Shown here: positions 6,486-8,633 of the stretch, one piece after another
How positions within the stretch are numbered: position 1 is the stretch's first letter
Layout of the letters: the number at the start of each line of letters is the position of its first letter
Assembly (NCBI GenBank): GCA_018828205.1
Contig: JAHJWA010000242.1
Location: forward strand, 1 to 8,633
Source: Alphaproteobacteria bacterium
GTDB lineage: Bacteria; Pseudomonadota; Alphaproteobacteria; Sphingomonadales; Sphingomonadaceae
Direction of reading: 5' to 3'
Length of the DNA: 8,633 nt
Position numbers and translations under genes: made by a program
The notes under the pieces: generated by a model
The model's database searches: none
What the model saw: only the letters and a program-made list of their open reading frames with translations
Told to the model about the DNA's origin: nothing

Positions 6486-6511
6486 CGGGTCCCCGCAGCG
6501 GCAGGGACCCG
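6486..6511 (+). terminator. Hairpin just after the asparaginase gene
   Basis: CGGGTCCC (6486-6493) pairs perfectly with GGGACCCG (6504-6511). The inner bases add GC/GC pairs after one mismatch. The stem begins 4 nt after the TGA, the usual place for an intrinsic terminator, but ATATCGAC follows instead of a T run. It may end transcription weakly or protect the 3' end of the message. Confidence 0.4.
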
Positions 6512-6544
6512 ATATCGACAATCCCAGGCCGGGTTACCATACCA

Positions 6545-6655
6545 TCTCCCCTCCCCTTGGGGAGGGGCCGGGGGTGGGGGAGCGCGCCGCAGGCGCGCGT
6601 CCCGGCCATCGGCGCGGTACACCCCCACCCAACCTCCCCCTCAAGGGGGAGGAGC
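6545..6655. repeat. REP/BIME-like composite: two inverted palindromes flanking a central hairpin
   Basis: The first palindrome (6548-6567) is CCCCTCCCC-TT-GGGGAGGGG, followed by a G-rich GGGGGTGGGGG tail (6570-6580). A central hairpin GCGCGCC-GCA-GGCGCGC fills 6582-6598. Then comes the mirror image: a C-rich ACCCCCACCC block (6621-6630) followed by CCTCCCCC-TCAA-GGGGGAGG (6633-6652). The right unit is close to the reverse complement of the left unit, the layout of REP sequences paired as a BIME. The element sits between convergent genes, where such repeats commonly lie and may end transcription from both sides. No transposase is visible nearby. The palindromes are direct observations; the repeat-family label needs a genome-wide count. 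Confidence 0.7.
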
Positions 6656-6687
6656 AAGAAGGCGGGTCAACCCAAACTCATCAGGCG

Positions 6688-7800
6688 TTAGCCGTTGGGC
6701 ACGACCAGGTACTTTTCGCCGGTCTTCATCGCGCGATAGTCGAGCACCGCGTTCTTGGTCAGCATCTCTTCCAGATTGACCTTGCGCTTGTACTTGCTGG
6801 CGAAGGTGGTGGTGAGGTTGTCGAGCACGCGCTTGCGCATCCGCACCACGGTTTCCATCCCCGCCTGCTGCAGGAACGGCGTCAGCAGCCAGCCCGACAC
6901 CGTAAAGCCGAAGCCGTAGGCCGGGGTCAGCACCGTGGGGCCCATATCGAGCCGTCCGTAGATATACATCTTCTTGTCCTGGTTCGAACCATAACGGTTG
7001 AACTCGGTCATCTTGGACACCGCGACCTGCTCCATCGCTTTCAGGCAGTGATCGACCGTCTGCCCGCCGCCGATCGGGTCGAAGCCGAGGTAGGCGTCGG
7101 TCGCGTCGATCGCGCTGCGCAGCTGGGCCATGAAATCCTCGTCCGAGGAATTGACGACATGTTCTGCGCCCTGCGACTTGAGCAGCTCGACCTGCTCGCG
7201 CTTGCGGACGATGTTGACCAGCTGCATCCCGTCTTCCTGGCAGATGCGGTTGAGCATCTGGCCCAGATTGGAAGCGGCGGCGGAATGGACGATCGCCTTG
7301 TGCCCTTCGGCGCGTGCGGTCTCGACGAAGCCCAGCGCGGTCATCGGGTTGACGAAGGCGCTGGCACCGTCTTCGGCGGAGATATCGCCCAGCGGCAGGC
7401 ACATGGTCGCCTCGGCGATGGCGTATTCGGAGAAGGCGGTGCCGGGGACGCAGGCGACCCGCTGGCCCATCAGCGCCTTGGCCATCTCGCCATCGCCGGT
7501 CGCGACTACCGTACCCGCGCCTTCATTGCCGACCGGCAGCCGCTGGCCGTGGCGGCCCTTGGAGCCGGTGTTGAACGGCTCGGGCATCCGCGCGACGAGC
7601 TTGCCGGGGGAATATTCCGCGTTCTCGAGATCCGCCGGGCCGGTCAGCAGCGCGAGATCGGAAGGGTTGATCGGCGCCGCCTCCATATTGACCAGCACCT
7701 GATTGCCCGTGGGGTCGGGGAAGGTGCTTTCGGCCAGTTCGACGGTCAACGTGCCGTCGCTCGCGAGCGTGGTGAAGATCTGCTTGCCTGTCGTGGTCAT
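6688..7800 (-). CDS. MDR-superfamily oxidoreductase lacking catalytic zinc ligands
   Basis: Probable NAD(P)-dependent oxidoreductase of the medium-chain dehydrogenase/reductase superfamily, near the quinone oxidoreductase / enoyl reductase branch; substrate unknown. The 370-aa protein has the N-terminal GroES-like domain (APINPSDLALL at about 42-52; GNEGAGTVVATG at 91-102, where zinc alcohol dehydrogenases have GHE, so the zinc His is replaced by Asn92). The Rossmann part follows: AIVHSAAASNLGQML (169-183), RKREQVELLKSQGAEHVV (199-216) and FDPIGGG (240-246). There is no four-Cys structural-zinc loop. The C-terminal stretch (about 285-370) is unusually long and rich in Lys/Arg/Met. The ATG overlaps the truA TGA as ATGA, and a strong AGGAGAG lies 6 nt upstream inside truA, so the gene is probably well translated and coupled. 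Family confident; function not. Confidence 0.88.
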   Translation of the reverse strand: MTTTGKQIFTTLASDGTLTVELAESTFPDPTGNQVLVNMEAAPINPSDLALLTGPADLENAEYSPGKLVARMPEPFNTGSKGRHGQRLPVGNEGAGTVVATGDGEMAKALMGQRVACVPGTAFSEYAIAEATMCLPLGDISAEDGASAFVNPMTALGFVETARAEGHKAIVHSAAASNLGQMLNRICQEDGMQLVNIVRKREQVELLKSQGAEHVVNSSDEDFMAQLRSAIDATDAYLGFDPIGGGQTVDHCLKAMEQVAVSKMTEFNRYGSNQDKKMYIYGRLDMGPTVLTPAYGFGFTVSGWLLTPFLQQAGMETVVRMRKRVLDNLTTTFASKYKRKVNLEEMLTKNAVLDYRAMKTGEKYLVVPNG

Positions 7801-8585
7801 CGGTTTCTCTCCTGTGGGGTATCGTTCGTCTGTTCGGCGGTCTGGTCGGGATAGATGGCTTCCATGAAGTAGAGGCCGTGGGGGGGGGCATTCAACCCCA
7901 GTCGCTGCCGGTCGCGCGCTTCGAGCGCGCCGACAAGCCTTTGCTCGCTCCAGCGGCCCATGCCCACCAGCGCCAGGCAGCCGACCATCGAGCGCACCTG
8001 ATGGTGGAGGAAACTGCGCGCCGCGGCGTGGACGTGGATCTCCTCGCCTTGGCGCTCGACATCGAGCCGGTCGAGCGTCTTGACCGGGCTTTGGGACTGA
8101 CAATGCGCCGAACGGAAGGTGGTGAAATCATGCAGTCCGACGAGCAATTGCGCGGCGCGGTGCATCGCGCGGGCATCGACCTCGGGGACGATCTGCCAGG
8201 CTCGTTCGCGGTCCAGCGTCAGCGGCGGGCGGCGGTTCACGATGCGATAGAGATAGCGCCGCTCGGTACAGGCAAAGCGCGCGTGCCAGTCGTCCGGAAC
8301 CTCCACGCAATGAGTCACCGCGATCGGATCGGGGCGCAGATGCGCGTTGATCGCGCCCGTCAGCCGGAAGGGCGTGAGCGCGGTGTCGATATCGCAATGG
8401 CAGCGCATCGCCACCGCATGCACCCCGGCGTCGGTCCGGCCGGCGCTGTGCAGCGCGACCTGCTGCCCGGTGACGCCGTGGATCGCGGCCTCGACCGAGC
8501 GCTGGATGCTGGGCCCGTCCTTCTGGCGCTGGAAGCCGAAGAAGGGGCCGCCGTCGAATTCGAGAGTGAGCGCGAAACGGGGCAT
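7797..8585 (-). CDS. truA: tRNA pseudouridine(38-40) synthase
   Basis: Converts uridines 38-40 in the anticodon arm of many tRNAs to pseudouridine. The 262-aa protein has the family landmarks: RFALTLEFDGGPFFGFQRQ at the start, the catalytic motif SAGRTDAGVHA with Asp52, the substrate-loop RRYLYRI (about 109-115), LLVGLHDFTTFR and SFLHHQVRSMVG, ending in PPHGLYFMEAIY. After this conserved end is a short polar tail (DQTAEQTNDTPQERNR) whose codons hold the ribosome binding site of the next gene. The ATG at 8585 lies 5 nt after the stop of a probable fmt; no clear Shine-Dalgarno is visible, so it is probably translated by coupling. The order fmt-truA is familiar from alphaproteobacteria. Confidence 0.97.
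   Translation of the reverse strand: MPRFALTLEFDGGPFFGFQRQKDGPSIQRSVEAAIHGVTGQQVALHSAGRTDAGVHAVAMRCHCDIDTALTPFRLTGAINAHLRPDPIAVTHCVEVPDDWHARFACTERRYLYRIVNRRPPLTLDRERAWQIVPEVDARAMHRAAQLLVGLHDFTTFRSAHCQSQSPVKTLDRLDVERQGEEIHVHAAARSFLHHQVRSMVGCLALVGMGRWSEQRLVGALEARDRQRLGLNAPPHGLYFMEAIYPDQTAEQTNDTPQERNR
7807..7813 (-). promoter_or_regulatory. Strong Shine-Dalgarno site for the MDR gene, inside truA
   Basis: AGGAGAG on the minus strand, 6 nt before the ATG at 7800, is one of the strongest ribosome binding sites in the window. It fixes the MDR start and implies that this gene is translated more heavily than truA, in whose last codons the site lies. Confidence 0.8.
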
Positions 8586-8590
8586 GCGGA

Positions 8591-8633
8591 TCAGGCGAGC
8601 CGGGTCCCGGGCGCGACCGCGCGGCCGCGCAGG
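8591..8633 (-). CDS. fmt: Probable methionyl-tRNA formyltransferase, C-terminal end only
   Basis: The window edge cuts this gene, leaving its last 13 codons (LRGRAVAPGTRLA) and a TGA. The motif resembles the C-terminus of Fmt, where a Leu-Arg-Gly step and a PxGxxL ending are common. The position, 5 bp upstream of truA on the same strand, fits the def-fmt-truA order of alphaproteobacteria. Fmt formylates initiator Met-tRNA. Thirteen residues cannot prove identity; context carries most of the weight. Confidence 0.6.
   Translation of the reverse strand, partial: LRGRAVAPGTRLA

Noticed and set aside
6545..6655. Possible CRISPR-like or MITE insertion
   Set aside because: There are only two palindromic units, in opposite orientation, with no regular repeat-spacer pattern, no clear target-site duplication and no cas or transposase gene. 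A REP/BIME-like element explains it better.
5489..6657. Long minus-strand open frames opposite the asparaginase gene
   Set aside because: The plus strand carries a complete asparaginase with all catalytic residues; the antisense translations show no family features and run through the repeat region.
1..8633. A wholly new biological system spanning several genes
   Set aside because: Nearly every coding region is a recognisable housekeeping or metabolic family in a plausible alphaproteobacterial order. The oddities are local (a domain stub, a hairpin, overlaps) and do not add up to a new multi-gene system.

Overview
The window is GC-rich (roughly two-thirds G+C by eye) and tightly packed. It reads as chromosomal housekeeping DNA of an alphaproteobacterium, most likely a sphingomonad (Sphingomonas/Erythrobacter-like). 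The grounds are the protein families, the argH - small lipoprotein - lysA order, the fmt-truA pair, and a TlpA-like lipoprotein divergent from argH. This placement comes from recognising families, not from a search.

Layout. (1) 19-1011 (+): a regulator with a receiver-like N-terminus and a MarR-type winged helix. (2) 1022-4778 (-): a compact gene set transcribed argH -> LptM-like lipoprotein -> lysA -> siroheme-synthase-like gene, with ATGA stop/start overlaps at two of its three junctions. It covers the last steps of arginine and lysine synthesis plus siroheme formation. (3) 4759-5316 (+): a TlpA-like thioredoxin-fold lipoprotein, divergent from argH, with overlapping 5' ends. (4) 5351-5426 (-): tRNA-Val(TAC) with encoded CCA. 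(5) 5504-6481 (+): an L-asparaginase. (6) 6482-6687: a convergent intergenic region filled with hairpins, including two oppositely oriented copies of a REP-like palindrome. (7) 6688-8633 (-): the last codons of a probable fmt, then truA, then a zinc-less MDR oxidoreductase whose ATG overlaps the truA stop.

No gene-free stretch exceeds 300 bases; the longest is the 206-base region at 6482-6687. I see no CRISPR array, transposase, integrase, phage gene, toxin-antitoxin pair or defence cassette. I do not think the window contains a wholly new system. The points most worth a second look are a siroheme synthase carrying what looks like a decayed stub of the SUMT methyltransferase domain, a perfect 10-bp hairpin that buries the lysA start codon, the overlapping divergent argH/tlpA 5' ends, the receiver-like/MarR fusion, and the REP-like composite.
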